A stretch of 64,000 bases of DNA from Streptomyces xylophagus (GTDB taxonomy: Bacteria > Actinomycetota > Actinomycetes > Streptomycetales > Streptomycetaceae), in assembly GCF_000716435.1 (NCBI RefSeq), contig NZ_JNWO01000016.1, forward strand, positions 1-64,000, read 5' to 3'. A program made the translations under genes and the position numbers. This document shows, in pieces, positions 35,904 to 46,300 of this stretch; the stretch's first letter is position 1; each line of letters starts with the position of its first letter. The notes under the pieces were generated by a model. That model was not told the DNA's origin. It saw only the letters and a list, made by a program, of their open reading frames with translations, and did no database searches.

Positions 35904-37706
35904 TCAGCGTCCCACCGCGTACCCCTGCATGCCCCGCGGATTCGCCGCCGCCGACAGGATTCCGGCCTCGGGGTCCCGGGCGACCGCGCACAGCCGCCCC
36001 TCGGACCAGGCGTCCCCGACGGTCACGTCGTGGCCGCGCCGACGGAGTTCCTCCACCACGGCCGCGTCCATGCGGGACTCGACCGTCACGCTCCCCGGTC
36101 GCATGCCGCGCGGGTAGAAGGAGCCGGGGAAGCTGTCGTTGTGCCAGTTCGGGGCGTCGATCGCACCCTGGAGGTCGAGGCCGCCGCGTACCTTCGCGCG
36201 CGTGGCGACCGCGAGGAAGAAGTGCAGCTGCCACTGGTCCTGCTGGTCCCCGCCGGGTGTGCCGAACGCCAGGACCGGCACTCCGTCGCGCAGGGCGAGC
36301 GACGGGGTGAGCGTGGTGCGTGGACGGCGGCCCGGGGCAAGGGAGTTGGGCAGGCCGGGTTCCAGCCAGGCCATCTGGAGCCGGGTGCCGAGGGGGAAGC
36401 CCAGCTCGGGCACCACCGGGTTGGACTGCAGCCAGCCGCCGCTGGGCGTGGCCGCGATCATGTTGCCCCAGCGGTCGACGACGTCGAGATGACAGGTGTC
36501 GCCACGGGTACCGCCGTCGGCGGCGACCCGCGCGACGGTCGGCTCCCCCGCCCCCATCGGGTCGAAGCCGGACTCCGGGGGCGCCACCACGCGCGCGTGC
36601 CCGCTCAGTCGCGGCGCGCGCCCTCCGGGGCTGCCCGGCCGCAGCTCGTACGACGCCTTCTCACCGATCAACTCCCGCCGCGCCGCGTTGTACTTCGCCG
36701 ACAGCAACTCCCCCAGCGGTACGGCGTCCTCGCCCGCGTCCCCGTACCAGGCCTCCCGGTCGGCCATCGCGAGCTTGCAGCCCTCGATCAGCAGATGGAC
36801 GTAGTCGGCCGATCCGTAGGCGGGCAACTCGGGCGGGAGCAGCGCGAGTTGCTGGAGGAAGGCCGGGCCCTGGCTCCAGGGGCCGGCCTTGCAGAGCGTC
36901 CAGCCGTTCCAGTCGTACGTCGCCGGCGCCTCGTAGGACGCGGACCAGGAGGCCAGGTCGGCGGCCGTGAGTGTGCCGGTGTGGCGCTCGCCGCTGGTGT
37001 CCATCGTGGGCCGCCCGGACTGCCGTACGAGGGCCTCGGCGATGAACCCGGACCGCCACACTTCCCGCGCCGCCTCGATCTGGGCCTCCCGGTCCCCCGC
37101 GTCGGCGATCTCGGCGAGCAGTCGCTTCCAGGTGGCGGCGAGGGCGGGGTTGCGGAACAGCTCGCCGGGCCGGGGCGCCTTCCCGCCGGGCAGGTACACG
37201 TCCGCCGACGAGGTCCACTCCTTCTCGAACAGCGCCCGTACGGTCTCGACGGTCGCTCCGACGTTGTCCACGCACGCGTGCCCGTCCTCGGCGTACCCGA
37301 TGGCGTACTTCAGGACGTCGGCCAGGGACTTCGTGCCGTGGTCGCGGAGGAGCAGCAGCCAGGCGTCGAAGGCGCCGGGGACGGCCGCCGCGAGGGGTCC
37401 CGTGCCGGGTACGAGATCCAGACCGAGTCCCCTGTAGTGGTCGATCGTCGCTCCGGCGGGTGCGACGCCCTGTCCGCACAGCACCCGCACCTCCCCGCCC
37501 GCCGGGGCCAGCAGGATGGGCACCTCACCGGCGGGTCCGTTGAGGTGCGGCTCCACGACGTGCAGCACGAAGGCCCCCGCGACGGCGGCGTCGTACGCGT
37601 TGCCGCCGTCCTCCAGGACGGCCATCGCCGACTGCGAGGCGAGCCAATGGGTGGAGGACACCATTCCGAAGGTTCCTTGAAGAATGGGTCGGGTGGTGAA
37701 CTGCAT
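35904..37706 (-). CDS. gamma-glutamyltransferase-family protein, 600 aa
   Basis: Ntn-hydrolase of the GGT family, which transfers or hydrolyses gamma-glutamyl groups, for example of glutathione-like peptides. The autocleavage and nucleophile Thr lies in GDTCHLDVVDRWGNMIAATP; also seen are GVVSSTHWLAS-like early sequence, LVPGTGPLAAAVPGAFDAW and TLTPSLALRDGVPVLAFGTPGG. No signal peptide is present, unlike classical secreted GGT, and parts of the canonical glutamate-binding set look altered, so it may be a cephalosporin-acylase-like paralogue. The ATG at 37706 has GAGGTGAGGG before it. Confidence 0.88.
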   Translation of the reverse strand: MQFTTRPILQGTFGMVSSTHWLASQSAMAVLEDGGNAYDAAVAGAFVLHVVEPHLNGPAGEVPILLAPAGGEVRVLCGQGVAPAGATIDHYRGLGLDLVPGTGPLAAAVPGAFDAWLLLLRDHGTKSLADVLKYAIGYAEDGHACVDNVGATVETVRALFEKEWTSSADVYLPGGKAPRPGELFRNPALAATWKRLLAEIADAGDREAQIEAAREVWRSGFIAEALVRQSGRPTMDTSGERHTGTLTAADLASWSASYEAPATYDWNGWTLCKAGPWSQGPAFLQQLALLPPELPAYGSADYVHLLIEGCKLAMADREAWYGDAGEDAVPLGELLSAKYNAARRELIGEKASYELRPGSPGGRAPRLSGHARVVAPPESGFDPMGAGEPTVARVAADGGTRGDTCHLDVVDRWGNMIAATPSGGWLQSNPVVPELGFPLGTRLQMAWLEPGLPNSLAPGRRPRTTLTPSLALRDGVPVLAFGTPGGDQQDQWQLHFFLAVATRAKVRGGLDLQGAIDAPNWHNDSFPGSFYPRGMRPGSVTVESRMDAAVVEELRRRGHDVTVGDAWSEGRLCAVARDPEAGILSAAANPRGMQGYAVGR

Positions 37707-38131
37707 CCCTCACCTCGGCGTTCGCGTTGGCCGGTTCGTCGAATTATTCCGGACCGTACCCTCAGACCTCCTCCGCGACACCCGGCGACATCCCATGACG
37801 AATAAGCCAACGCGCGGCTACTAATTTATGTCCCATCAATGTATCCGTCACATTTCGGTCATGACCTCGCCACCGATGAGGCCTTGATGCCGTCGAAACC
37901 CATGGCGGCAGCGTTTTTTTCGTCAAATTTACAGGCGGCGCACCCCTGTACGCCTTCATGTGACGTGCCACACACGAGGTCGACGCGTGTTGTGACAAAC
38001 GGCGGACTCTGGGTAATGTGGCGACGTACTTAAGGGGGAGTGCTTTTTGCTGCGCGAAAGACAGGTCAGGCTTTGAGTAATTTCACAGCCATAGCCCTGA
38101 CGGGGGCTGCTCGAAAGAGCAGGGAGACTTC
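37707..38131. promoter_or_regulatory. intergenic region before the biosynthetic cluster
   Basis: This 425-bp region is noticeably less GC-rich than the surroundings (for example gcgttttttt at 37910-37919 and sequence around 38041-38100). It separates the leftward GGT gene from the rightward cluster and holds the candidate promoter at 37990-38019 and a short leader ORF. No regulator gene is present. Confidence 0.7.
37990..38019 (+). promoter_or_regulatory. candidate promoter of the Dap cluster
   Basis: TTGTGA (37990-37995) and TAATGT (38014-38019) are separated by 18 bases, close to the vegetative sigma consensus. They lie 112 bases before the first cluster gene; the message would carry the short leader ORF at 38073. 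Confidence 0.5.
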
Positions 38132-38135
38132 GTGA
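38073..38135 (+). CDS. possible 20-aa leader ORF coupled to sbnA
   Basis: TTG at 38073 opens a 20-codon frame reading MSNFTAIALTGAARKSRETS whose TGA overlaps the GTG start of the next gene (GTGA), the same coupling used throughout this cluster. A weak aggtcagg lies upstream. It may be a translated leader or a chance frame; there is no family match I recognise. Confidence 0.3.
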   Translation: MSNFTAIALTGAARKSRETS

Positions 38136-39112
38136 TACTGGAAAACGCTTACGAAGCCATCACCGACAACGTCTATTTACGGCTCGGCGATATCATTCCC
38201 GAAAGCGATGTCTTTCTGAAACTGGAGGGGCTGAATCCGGGAGGCTCCATCAAGCTGAAGTCGGCCATCGGGATGGTCGAGGACGCCGAGCGAAACGGTC
38301 GATTATATTCGGGCGCGAGTCTCATCGAGTCGTCGTCCGGAAGCCTGGGGGTCGCCCTGGCCCTGGTGGCCGCGGGCAAGGGATATTCCTTCACCTGTGT
38401 CACCGACCCCAACGCGTCCACCTACAGCGTCAGCGTGATGCGCGCCCTGGGCGCGGACGTGGTGGAGGTGAACGGCCGGGACGCGAACGGAGGTTTCCTC
38501 GGTTCGAGGATCTCCTACATCCATGAGCGGATCGCCGCGGACCCGGGCCTGGTCTGGCTGAACCAGTACGCCAACCCCGCGAACCTCCGGGCGCACGCGA
38601 GACTCACCGCGACAGCGATCCTCGACGAGATCGCGTCCGTGGACCATCTGTTCGTCGGCGTCGGCACCTCGGGCACGCTCATGGGCTGCCTGGAGCACTT
38701 CCGCAGACACTCGCCGGCGACCCGCATCATCGCGGTGGACTCCGAGGGGTCGGTCACCTTCGGATTCCCGCCCGGACCGCGCCTCGTGCCCGGACTCGGG
38801 ACCAGCAGAAAACCTGAGATATGCCAGGTGGCAGCACCTGATGACATCGTTATTGTCTCCGAGTCGGACGCGATCCGTGCCTGCCGTTCCTTCGCCCGGA
38901 AGGGCATCTTCCTGGGCGGATCCTCGGGGGCGGTACTGGCGGCCGTGTCGCGGATGTCCGGGCAGATTCCGCCGGGTTCGCGCGTGGTGGCCATCTCCCC
39001 GGATCTGGGGGACCGCTACGCGGACACCGTGTACAGCGACGACTGGGTCGTACGACATTTCGGGGCCGGGGTCCTGGAGACCCCCGAGTTGGCCCATCAG
39101 ACGGGGGGTTGA
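38132..39112 (+). CDS. SbnA-like N-(2-amino-2-carboxyethyl)-L-glutamate synthase, 326 aa
   Basis: PLP enzyme of the cysteine-synthase fold that joins O-phospho-L-serine and glutamate to give ACEGA, the first step to L-2,3-diaminopropionate (Dap). The PLP lysine is Lys41 in LNPGGSIKLKSA; the SSSGSLGVALA asparagine loop is altered to Ser/Gly and GVGTSGTLMG binds phosphate. Length fits SbnA (326). GTG at 38132 has GGGAGA upstream. It is immediately followed by SbnB, the pairing diagnostic for Dap biosynthesis in staphyloferrin B, viomycin, zwittermicin and dapdiamide pathways. Confidence 0.93.
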   Translation: MILENAYEAITDNVYLRLGDIIPESDVFLKLEGLNPGGSIKLKSAIGMVEDAERNGRLYSGASLIESSSGSLGVALALVAAGKGYSFTCVTDPNASTYSVSVMRALGADVVEVNGRDANGGFLGSRISYIHERIAADPGLVWLNQYANPANLRAHARLTATAILDEIASVDHLFVGVGTSGTLMGCLEHFRRHSPATRIIAVDSEGSVTFGFPPGPRLVPGLGTSRKPEICQVAAPDDIVIVSESDAIRACRSFARKGIFLGGSSGAVLAAVSRMSGQIPPGSRVVAISPDLGDRYADTVYSDDWVVRHFGAGVLETPELAHQTGG

Positions 39113-39117
39113 GGTCA

Positions 39118-40122
39118 GTGTTCTCATTTCATGTGGTGGGCGGGCGGGACGCCCGGCAGGTCATTGCCCGGTCCCGCGGCGACATCATCGAGCAGGTACG
39201 GACGACCTATCTCCTGCACCACGACGGGCAGACCCTCAACCCGAACAGCTACTTCCTCCGTTTTCCGGAGAAGCCGAACTCCCGCATCATCGCCCTGCCC
39301 GCCTTTCTGGGCGGGGAGACGGGCGTGGCCGGCATCAAGTGGATCGCCAGTTTCCCCGACAACGTCTCCCGCAACGTGCCCCGCGCGTCGGCGGCACTGC
39401 TGCTGAACGACTACGACACCGGCTACCCCTTCGCCTGCCTGGAGGCGTCACAGATCAGCGCCGCCCGTACCGCCGCGTCGGCCGTGGTCGGCGCCGAGGC
39501 CCTGCACCGGGGCACCACGGCGGGGAAGATCGCGATCGTGGGTGCGGGGGTCATCGCCCGCAACATCGTCGAGTTCTTCCAGGCCGCCGGCTGGGAGGTC
39601 GGCCTCTACGCCGTGCACGACACCGTCCCCGACTACGCCGCGAAGCTGGTCCGGCACATCGGGACACACGGCGGAAAGGCGAGCGCCGAGCCGGAGTTGA
39701 GGGCCGCGGTGGACGGCGCGGACCTCGTGGTGTTCGCGACGACCGCGGGGGAACCGTACGTGCTCGAGGAGTCCTTCTTCGCCCCCGGGCAGAGCGTGCT
39801 CAACATCTCGCTGCGGGACATCGGGCCGGACATCGTCGCGAGCGCGCACAACATCCTGGACGACGTCGACCACTGCCTCACCGCGAACACGTCACCGCAC
39901 CTGGCCCAACAGAAGTTCGGGCACCACGACTTCGTCGACGGAACCCTCGCCCAGCTGCTGACCGGCGAGATCTCCCTCGGCGACGGCAAGCCGCGCATCT
40001 TCTCGCCCTTCGGCCTGGGGGTTCTCGATCTCGCCGTCGGCATGCACGTCTACCGGTCGGCCCTGGAGGACGGTTCGGCGGTCGCGATCCCCGGATTCTT
40101 CGGCGAGACCGAACGCTGGTGA
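39118..40122 (+). CDS. SbnB-like N-(2-amino-2-carboxyethyl)-L-glutamate dehydrogenase, 334 aa
   Basis: Ornithine-cyclodeaminase/mu-crystallin-fold NAD enzyme that oxidatively splits ACEGA into L-Dap and 2-oxoglutarate. Visible are the substrate segment SRIIALPAFLGG with GIKWIASFPDN, the NAD motif KIAIVGAGVIARNIVEFF and the C-terminal SPFGLGVLDLAVG. The GTG at 39118 has GAGG four bases before it; a TTG at 39109 overlapping the SbnA stop is the alternative. Its stop overlaps the next gene's start. SbnB relatives usually run at about 335 residues, as here. Confidence 0.93.
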   Translation: MFSFHVVGGRDARQVIARSRGDIIEQVRTTYLLHHDGQTLNPNSYFLRFPEKPNSRIIALPAFLGGETGVAGIKWIASFPDNVSRNVPRASAALLLNDYDTGYPFACLEASQISAARTAASAVVGAEALHRGTTAGKIAIVGAGVIARNIVEFFQAAGWEVGLYAVHDTVPDYAAKLVRHIGTHGGKASAEPELRAAVDGADLVVFATTAGEPYVLEESFFAPGQSVLNISLRDIGPDIVASAHNILDDVDHCLTANTSPHLAQQKFGHHDFVDGTLAQLLTGEISLGDGKPRIFSPFGLGVLDLAVGMHVYRSALEDGSAVAIPGFFGETERW

Positions 40123-41486
40123 TCCCAGGGGTACCCGCACCGACTCCGGTCGCGCCCCCCATCGACATCGCCCCACCCACAGACTCGGCGTGCCCCGTGC
40201 GGTTCCGGCACGCCCCGAAGACGGGACAGGTCTTGGCCATCGACATCACCTCCGCCGGGCGGGACGACACCACCGCCGCACCACTCGAAGAACTCGTACG
40301 ACAGCACGCCGGGAACTTCCCCTGGTACGCGGAACTCCTCGCCGAGCGCGGGTTACGGCCCGACGCGTCGCTGGAGAAGCTGCCGATCATCGATGAACAC
40401 CTGCTGCTGACGCGCTACTACACGCAGACCCACGAGCAGTTTCCCGACGCCTCCGGATATCTGACGTCCGGGACCTCCGGCGGACAGCGCAAACGTGTCC
40501 TGTACTCCCCCGCCGACGACGACGCCTACGCCGCCCAACGCCGCGCGCTCTTCGCGGACTTCCTCGGACCGGTCGGCCCCGGCGCGGTGGCGGTGGCCGA
40601 TCTCGGGACCGGGCACGCGGCGGCGCTCGCCCGGCGCATCTTCCGTTCCCTGGGCTACGACACCTACGACATCGACTTCACCCGGCCGGTCGACGAGCAC
40701 GTCGAACTGCTCAACAAGTGGCAGCCGGACGTGCTGTTCACCATGCCGATGATCCTCGACCAACTCGTCGCGGCACCCGCGGGACTGGACATCCACCCGC
40801 GGAAGATCATGGTGGTCGGCGACCTCGCCCCCGCGCCCTGGCGGCGCCGGATGGCCGAGCGTTTCGGGATCGGTTTCGAGGACGTACTCGATGTGTTCGG
40901 AAGCATCGAGATCGGGGCGATCGGCCACTACTGCGCGGAGACCGGCCTCTATCACTTCCATGATCACATCCTCCCCGAGGTGATCGCCCCCGGAGATCTC
41001 TACAAGGAACTCCCGGCGGCGACACAGGCGGCGGACGGCTCCGGAATCCTGCTGCTGACCTCCTTCACCCGCCGGTACTTTCCCGCCCTCCGGTTCGCCA
41101 CGAACGATCTCGTCACCGGGCTGCGGACCATCGAGTGGCAGGGGCGCCGCGTGCACGCCTTCGAACGCATCGACGGGCGGTTCGGAGGCGAGGCCAAGCA
41201 CGGCGAGAGAATCAGCCATCACGACATCTGCACGGCCGTCGACGAGGTCTTCCCCGGCGCCGCGTTCGAAGTCGTCGACGACGGGCTGATGGAAATACGG
41301 GTGGCGGTCCCCGACCTGACCCCCGAACGGTCCGCGACCCTGCGCGGCCTGCTGCGGGCCGCCGCCCCGGATGTGGCTCAGATGATCGACTCGGGCATCG
41401 TCGCGGACATCGCCATCCGCGGCGTACGGCCGGAAGAGCTGCGTCCCACCCGCGCCAAGCGGCTGTTCACCCTCAGGGAGAGCTGA
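40119..41486 (+). CDS. acyl-adenylating ligase (phenylacetate-CoA-ligase-like), candidate Dap acylase, 455 aa
   Basis: AMP-forming ligase: the P-loop YLTSGTSGGQRKRVLY and the A5-like FGSIEIGAIGHYC are clear, and the sequence ends with a short C-terminal subdomain (TRAKRLFTL). It is related to PaaK-type ligases rather than NRPS A domains, and has no carrier domain. In the dapdiamide pathway DdaG activates fumarate and joins it to the beta-amine of Dap; position beside sbnA/sbnB and an amidotransferase gene suggests the same role. The acid used here is unproven. GTG start overlaps the SbnB stop. Confidence 0.8.
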   Translation: MIPGVPAPTPVAPPIDIAPPTDSACPVRFRHAPKTGQVLAIDITSAGRDDTTAAPLEELVRQHAGNFPWYAELLAERGLRPDASLEKLPIIDEHLLLTRYYTQTHEQFPDASGYLTSGTSGGQRKRVLYSPADDDAYAAQRRALFADFLGPVGPGAVAVADLGTGHAAALARRIFRSLGYDTYDIDFTRPVDEHVELLNKWQPDVLFTMPMILDQLVAAPAGLDIHPRKIMVVGDLAPAPWRRRMAERFGIGFEDVLDVFGSIEIGAIGHYCAETGLYHFHDHILPEVIAPGDLYKELPAATQAADGSGILLLTSFTRRYFPALRFATNDLVTGLRTIEWQGRRVHAFERIDGRFGGEAKHGERISHHDICTAVDEVFPGAAFEVVDDGLMEIRVAVPDLTPERSATLRGLLRAAAPDVAQMIDSGIVADIAIRGVRPEELRPTRAKRLFTLRES

Positions 41487-41489
41487 GCC

Positions 41490-43346
41490 ATGTGCGGAAT
41501 CGCGGGAGTCCTCACCCCCACCGCGGCCACGGACGGGACGGCCTTTCTCCGTGCCGCGTGCGCCCGCATGACCCACAGGGGCCCCGACGCGGTCGGCGGC
41601 CACTCCGCGCCGGGGATCGCCCTGGGCATGGCACGGCTCAAGATCGTGGGTATTCACGACGAGGGCCAGCCCGTCTACAACGCGGACCGGTCCGTCGTCT
41701 GCGTCTTCAACGGCGAGATCTACAACCACACGGCACTGCGACGACGGCTCGCACAGGCAGGTCACCAGGTCGGCGGGGCCAGTGACGCCCAGGTGATCCC
41801 GGCGCTGTACGACGCCATGGGGCTCGACTTCGTCGACGAACTCCAGGGCATGTTCGCCATCGCGCTGTACGACTTCCGCAGCCGGCGGCTGCACCTGGTG
41901 ACGGACCGGGTGGGCAAGAAACCCCTCTTCTACAGCGCGCGTCCCGACGGCAGCGTCGTCTTCGCCTCGGAACTGCCCGCGCTGATGACCTTCCCCGGGC
42001 TGAACCGGGAGACCGACCCGGTCGCCGTGGACCAGTATCTGAGCCACCGGGTCGTCCCGGCGCCGCACACCATCTACCGGGACGTCCGCAAGGTGCTGCC
42101 CGCGACCGTGCTCACCTTCGAGGCCGGCACGGCACCCCTGGAGCGGCGGTACTGGCGCTTCGACTTCTCCGGCACCGAGGAGCCGCCGCAGGACGTGGCC
42201 GCCGACACCGTCGACGCGCTGCTGGGCGAGGCGGTCGAGGACCGGCTGGCGGCGGAGGTGCCGCTGGGCGCGATGCTCAGCGGCGGGCTGGACTCCAGCC
42301 TGGTCGTCGCGTTCGCGGCCCGGCGGACCGCACACCCGCTGCACACGTTCTCCGTGGGCTTCGAGCAGAAGTCGTTCGACGAGTCCGGCTACGCCCGGCT
42401 GGTCGCCCGGCACTGCGGCACACGGCACCACACGTACCGGATCGACGTCGACGACGCCCGCGCGGCGATCGACCCGATCCTCCTGCACATGGGCGAGCCG
42501 TACGCCTTCCCCTCCGCCATCGCGAGCTACTACATGTACCGCCTGGCCCGGCAGCACGTCACGGTCACCCTCACCGGCGACGGCTCCGACGAGATCTTCT
42601 GCGGCTACCGCCGCTACAGCGTCTTCGACCGGCTGCCGTCCGTGGACCCCGCCGACGCCCACCGGGTGGACCCCGACCTGCTCGGCAGCCCGGACATCGC
42701 CGACCGCTACCGGGCCGTGCTGGTCGACGGGGTACGGGACGGGCTGAAACGGCGGCTCTACAGCCCCGCCTTCCTGGACCGGCTGCCCCGGGACCACCCC
42801 ACCAACCCGCTGCGCGAGCGCTTCCGGGAGAGCGCCGGACACGCCAGCGAACTCGACCGCGTCATGCAGGTGGACAGCGGATTCTGGCTGCCCGACGCCC
42901 AGTTGGTGAAGATCGACCGGATGGCGATGGCCCACTCGGTGGAGCCCCGCAGCCCGTTCCTCGACCACCGGCTCATCGACTACGTCGGTGCGCTCGCCCC
43001 CTCGCTGAAACTGGTCGGCGGAGAGGAGAAGGTGCTGCTCAAGCGGGTCGCCCGGCGTCATCTTCCGACCGAGATCATCGACCGCCGCAAGCAGGAGCTC
43101 GCCGTACCGCTCGAAGCATGGCTCGGCGGCCAACTGCGTACGGTGATCCAGTCGACGCTGCTGTCCGAAGCAGCCCTGGAGCGCGGCTACTTCGACCCGG
43201 ACGTCCTGCGGACCCTGGTGGGTGCCTTCAGGCCCGAGCACGTGTACGCGCTGTGGACCCTGTTCATGCTCGAACGCTGGCATCTGCTGTTCACCGACGG
43301 GCACACCTCCCCCGAACCCGTGGCGGCGGGGGTGGGACGGCGATGA
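41490..43346 (+). CDS. asparagine-synthase-like amidotransferase, candidate DdaH counterpart, 618 aa
   Basis: Class II glutamine amidotransferase (catalytic Cys2 in MCGIAG, then HRGPDA and FNGEIYN) fused to an ATP-pyrophosphatase synthetase domain (SGGLDSS at about 264-270, LTGDGSDEIFCGYRRY). It activates a carboxylate as the adenylate and converts it to an amide with ammonia from glutamine. In dda-type pathways this makes fumaramoyl-Dap from fumaroyl-Dap. It is full length for AsnB. It starts three bases after the ligase stop and overlaps the NRPS start (ATGA). Confidence 0.88.
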   Translation: MCGIAGVLTPTAATDGTAFLRAACARMTHRGPDAVGGHSAPGIALGMARLKIVGIHDEGQPVYNADRSVVCVFNGEIYNHTALRRRLAQAGHQVGGASDAQVIPALYDAMGLDFVDELQGMFAIALYDFRSRRLHLVTDRVGKKPLFYSARPDGSVVFASELPALMTFPGLNRETDPVAVDQYLSHRVVPAPHTIYRDVRKVLPATVLTFEAGTAPLERRYWRFDFSGTEEPPQDVAADTVDALLGEAVEDRLAAEVPLGAMLSGGLDSSLVVAFAARRTAHPLHTFSVGFEQKSFDESGYARLVARHCGTRHHTYRIDVDDARAAIDPILLHMGEPYAFPSAIASYYMYRLARQHVTVTLTGDGSDEIFCGYRRYSVFDRLPSVDPADAHRVDPDLLGSPDIADRYRAVLVDGVRDGLKRRLYSPAFLDRLPRDHPTNPLRERFRESAGHASELDRVMQVDSGFWLPDAQLVKIDRMAMAHSVEPRSPFLDHRLIDYVGALAPSLKLVGGEEKVLLKRVARRHLPTEIIDRRKQELAVPLEAWLGGQLRTVIQSTLLSEAALERGYFDPDVLRTLVGAFRPEHVYALWTLFMLERWHLLFTDGHTSPEPVAAGVGRR

Positions 43347-46300
43347 ACCGGCCCACCTCGTCCGGGTCCGCCCCGGGCGCCGACGATCTGGTGAACCGGC
43401 TGGTCGGCGGGCTCTCGGCCGACCGGCTCAGGCAACTCGCCGCGGCCCGCAGGGCGAACGCCCCGGCCGGGCCGACGGCTCCCCCACCGGCCCCCGGCCC
43501 GGGCCCGGTCGACGTCACCCGCCCGCACGCGCTGTCCTTCGCCCAGCGGCGGCTGTGGTTCCTCGACCGGATGCACCCCGGTGCGGTGACGTACAACATG
43601 CCGGTCGCGTACGACATCACCGGCGAGCTGGACACCGCGGCACTGCGCGACGCGCTCCAGCTGATCCAGGACCGGCATGCCGCGCTGCGCACCCGTTTCC
43701 TCGAACAGGACGGCGAGGGCGTGGCGACGGTGACCGCGCCCGCGTACCTCGCGCTCCCGCAGCACGATCTGAGCCGGCTGCCCGTCGACCGGCGCGAGGA
43801 AGCCGCGCGTGACGTGCTGCGCACGGCCGCACAGGAGCCGTTCGACCTGCGGGAAGGCCCCGTGTTCCGGGTGCTGTTGGTGCGGCTGGACCGGACACGT
43901 CATGTGCTGCTGTCGATGATGCACCACATCGTGTCCGACGGCTGGTCCATGGCCGTCTTCGAGCGGGAACTCGTCGCCAACTACGCGGCTCTGCAGGCGG
44001 GTTCGGGCCCCGAATCGGCCGCGCCGCCCCTCGCGTACGCCGACCACGCCGCCCGGCAACTGGAGCGGAGCCGCGGCGCGGACTTCCGGGCGCGGGTCGA
44101 GGAGTGGCGGGCCCGGCTGTCCCCGCTGCCCGAGCCCCTCGAACTCCCCATCGACCTGCCGCGGCCCGAGCACCCCACCGGACGCGGCGGCCTCGTCGAA
44201 CTGACCGTCCCCGCCGACCTGCGCGACGCCCTGCGGCAGTACGCGAGCAGCCGGGGTGCCAGCCTCGCCATGATCATGCTGGGCCTGTTGCAGTACGTGC
44301 TGGCCCGTCAGTCCGGGCAGGACCACGTCTGCGTCGGCATGCCCGTCGCGGGGCGTGAGGACCGGCGGAGCGAAGCCGTCATCGGCCTCTTCATCAACCT
44401 GCTGCCCATCGGCGCCCGCATCGGACCCGACACGAGTCTGCGGACCCTCGTCGACCAGGTGCGGGACGAGGCGCTGTACGCCTACGCCCACCAGGACGTG
44501 CCCTTCGACGTGCTGACGGAGGCGCTGGACCTGCCGCGTCGGCTCGACCGTTCCCCGGTGTTCCAGGTGCTCTTCGCGATGCAGAACACGCCGCGGCAGC
44601 GGACGGCGGACGATCCGGCGCAGCCGTCCTTCCGGCGCCGTGAAGTGCCCGTCGGGCAGGCGAAGTTCGAGCTGTCCTTCGAGTTCGGCGACGACGACGG
44701 CGGCGGGCTGTGGGGCGCCGTCGAGTACAGCACCGACCTGTTCACCCGGGACACGGTGTTCGACCTGGCCGACCGCTATCTGACGCTCCTGCGGGAAGCC
44801 CTGGCGGCACCGGACACCGTCGCCCTGGACTCCCTGCCGTTCGTGGCCCGTGACCGGCTGCCGGGCGCACTCGGTCTCACGGACGCGCCTGACGACCTCG
44901 CGGTGCTGCCCGCCACGGCCGGGATCTGCACGGCAGTGGTGGAGCTGGAGGGGCCGTGGTCGCCGGATGCCTGGCGGGAGGCGGTGGGCGAGGCCCGGCG
45001 GCGGCATCGCGGTCTGCGCGTACGGGCGCGGTCGTTGACCCGGCTGCGCGAGTCCGCGCTGTACACGTGGACGGAGCCGGGCGAGCCGCACGTGTCCGTC
45101 GTACCGGACGGGCGGGCCGCGGTCGCCGACGGCCCGGCCGCGCTGCTGCGGGGCACGGCGGTCACCGCGCCCGCGGACGCCGACGGGGACCTCGCGGTCG
45201 GGATCACTCTGCTGCGCGGACCCGGCGAGGGGATGTATGCCGTCCTGTCGGGGCCCGCGACGGTGTGGGACGAGGGAACAGCACGGCAGGTCGCCGAGGA
45301 ACTGGGGCCTCGCTACCGGGAGTTGCGCGACGGCGGGTCCTCCCCCGGCGCCGGGCCGGGCCCCGTCGTCGCCGTGCTCCCCGCCGCGACGGTGCCCCCG
45401 GCGGCCCCCGTCGCCGCCGCCTTCCTGCCGCTTCCCCCGGACGCCGGGCGCTCGGGTCGGGCCCTGAGCCACTGTGTGCTCACCGCCCGCCAATGGCAGG
45501 ACCTCCAACACCACTGCGCGGATGAGGACATCACGCCCGCCCGCTTCCTGAGCGGCCTCTTCGGCTACCTGGCCGGGGTCTGCTCCCGGGCGACCGCGTC
45601 CTTCGCCGTGTACGGCACCGGGACGGACGCCTCGCTCCCGGACGGGCCGATCGCCGACGGACCGGCGGCCGACGGTGTGGTCCTGCCCTGGTCCGACGAC
45701 GGTGTCCGCGGCGGTGTCGCCGACACCCTCCGCGCCTGGCCGGCCCCGACGCCGGACCACCACCGCGCCCCGGACGCGGAAGAGCACGCCGTACGGCTGG
45801 AGTTCGCCCTGGTGCCCGGGGCGACCGCGCCCTCCGTGTGGGTGACGCCTCCGCAGGCACCGGGAACCGCGCGGCTGCGCGGCGAGCCGCTGTCCGACGG
45901 CGGGCTGCGGCTGCTGCTCGACGACGCCACCGGGTTCCTCGCCGGACTCCGGCTGCCGGAGCGGCTGCGCGGGCTGACCGAAGCGCTCGTCACGGGGGGC
46001 CTGACCGCCTGGGAGGAACTGCCCCTCGTCCTGCCCGACGAGGAGCGCCTGTGGCACGACGTGCTCAACCGTCCGGAGATCCCCGCCGGGGCGACGGCCT
46101 CCGCGTCCTCGCTGAGCCGGCTGTTCGCCGAACGGGCCGCCGCCCGTCCGCACGCGACCGCCGTGAGCCACGGCCCACGCTCTCTCACCTACGGCGAACT
46201 CGCCGCCCGGGTGGACGCCGTGGCCGGTGCCCTGCGGCCCGCACTCGACCGGCACAAGGGTCCGCGCCGGGTCGCCGTGTGTGCGGAGCGCGGACTCGAT

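Noticed and set aside
38073..38135. Lanthipeptide or RiPP precursor before the Dap cluster
   Set aside because: The 20-residue frame has no cysteine and there are no modifying enzymes; at most it is a leader ORF.
40353..43304. 983-codon antisense frame under the ligase and amidotransferase genes
   Set aside because: Same codon-bias shadow; no domain signal and no ribosome site.
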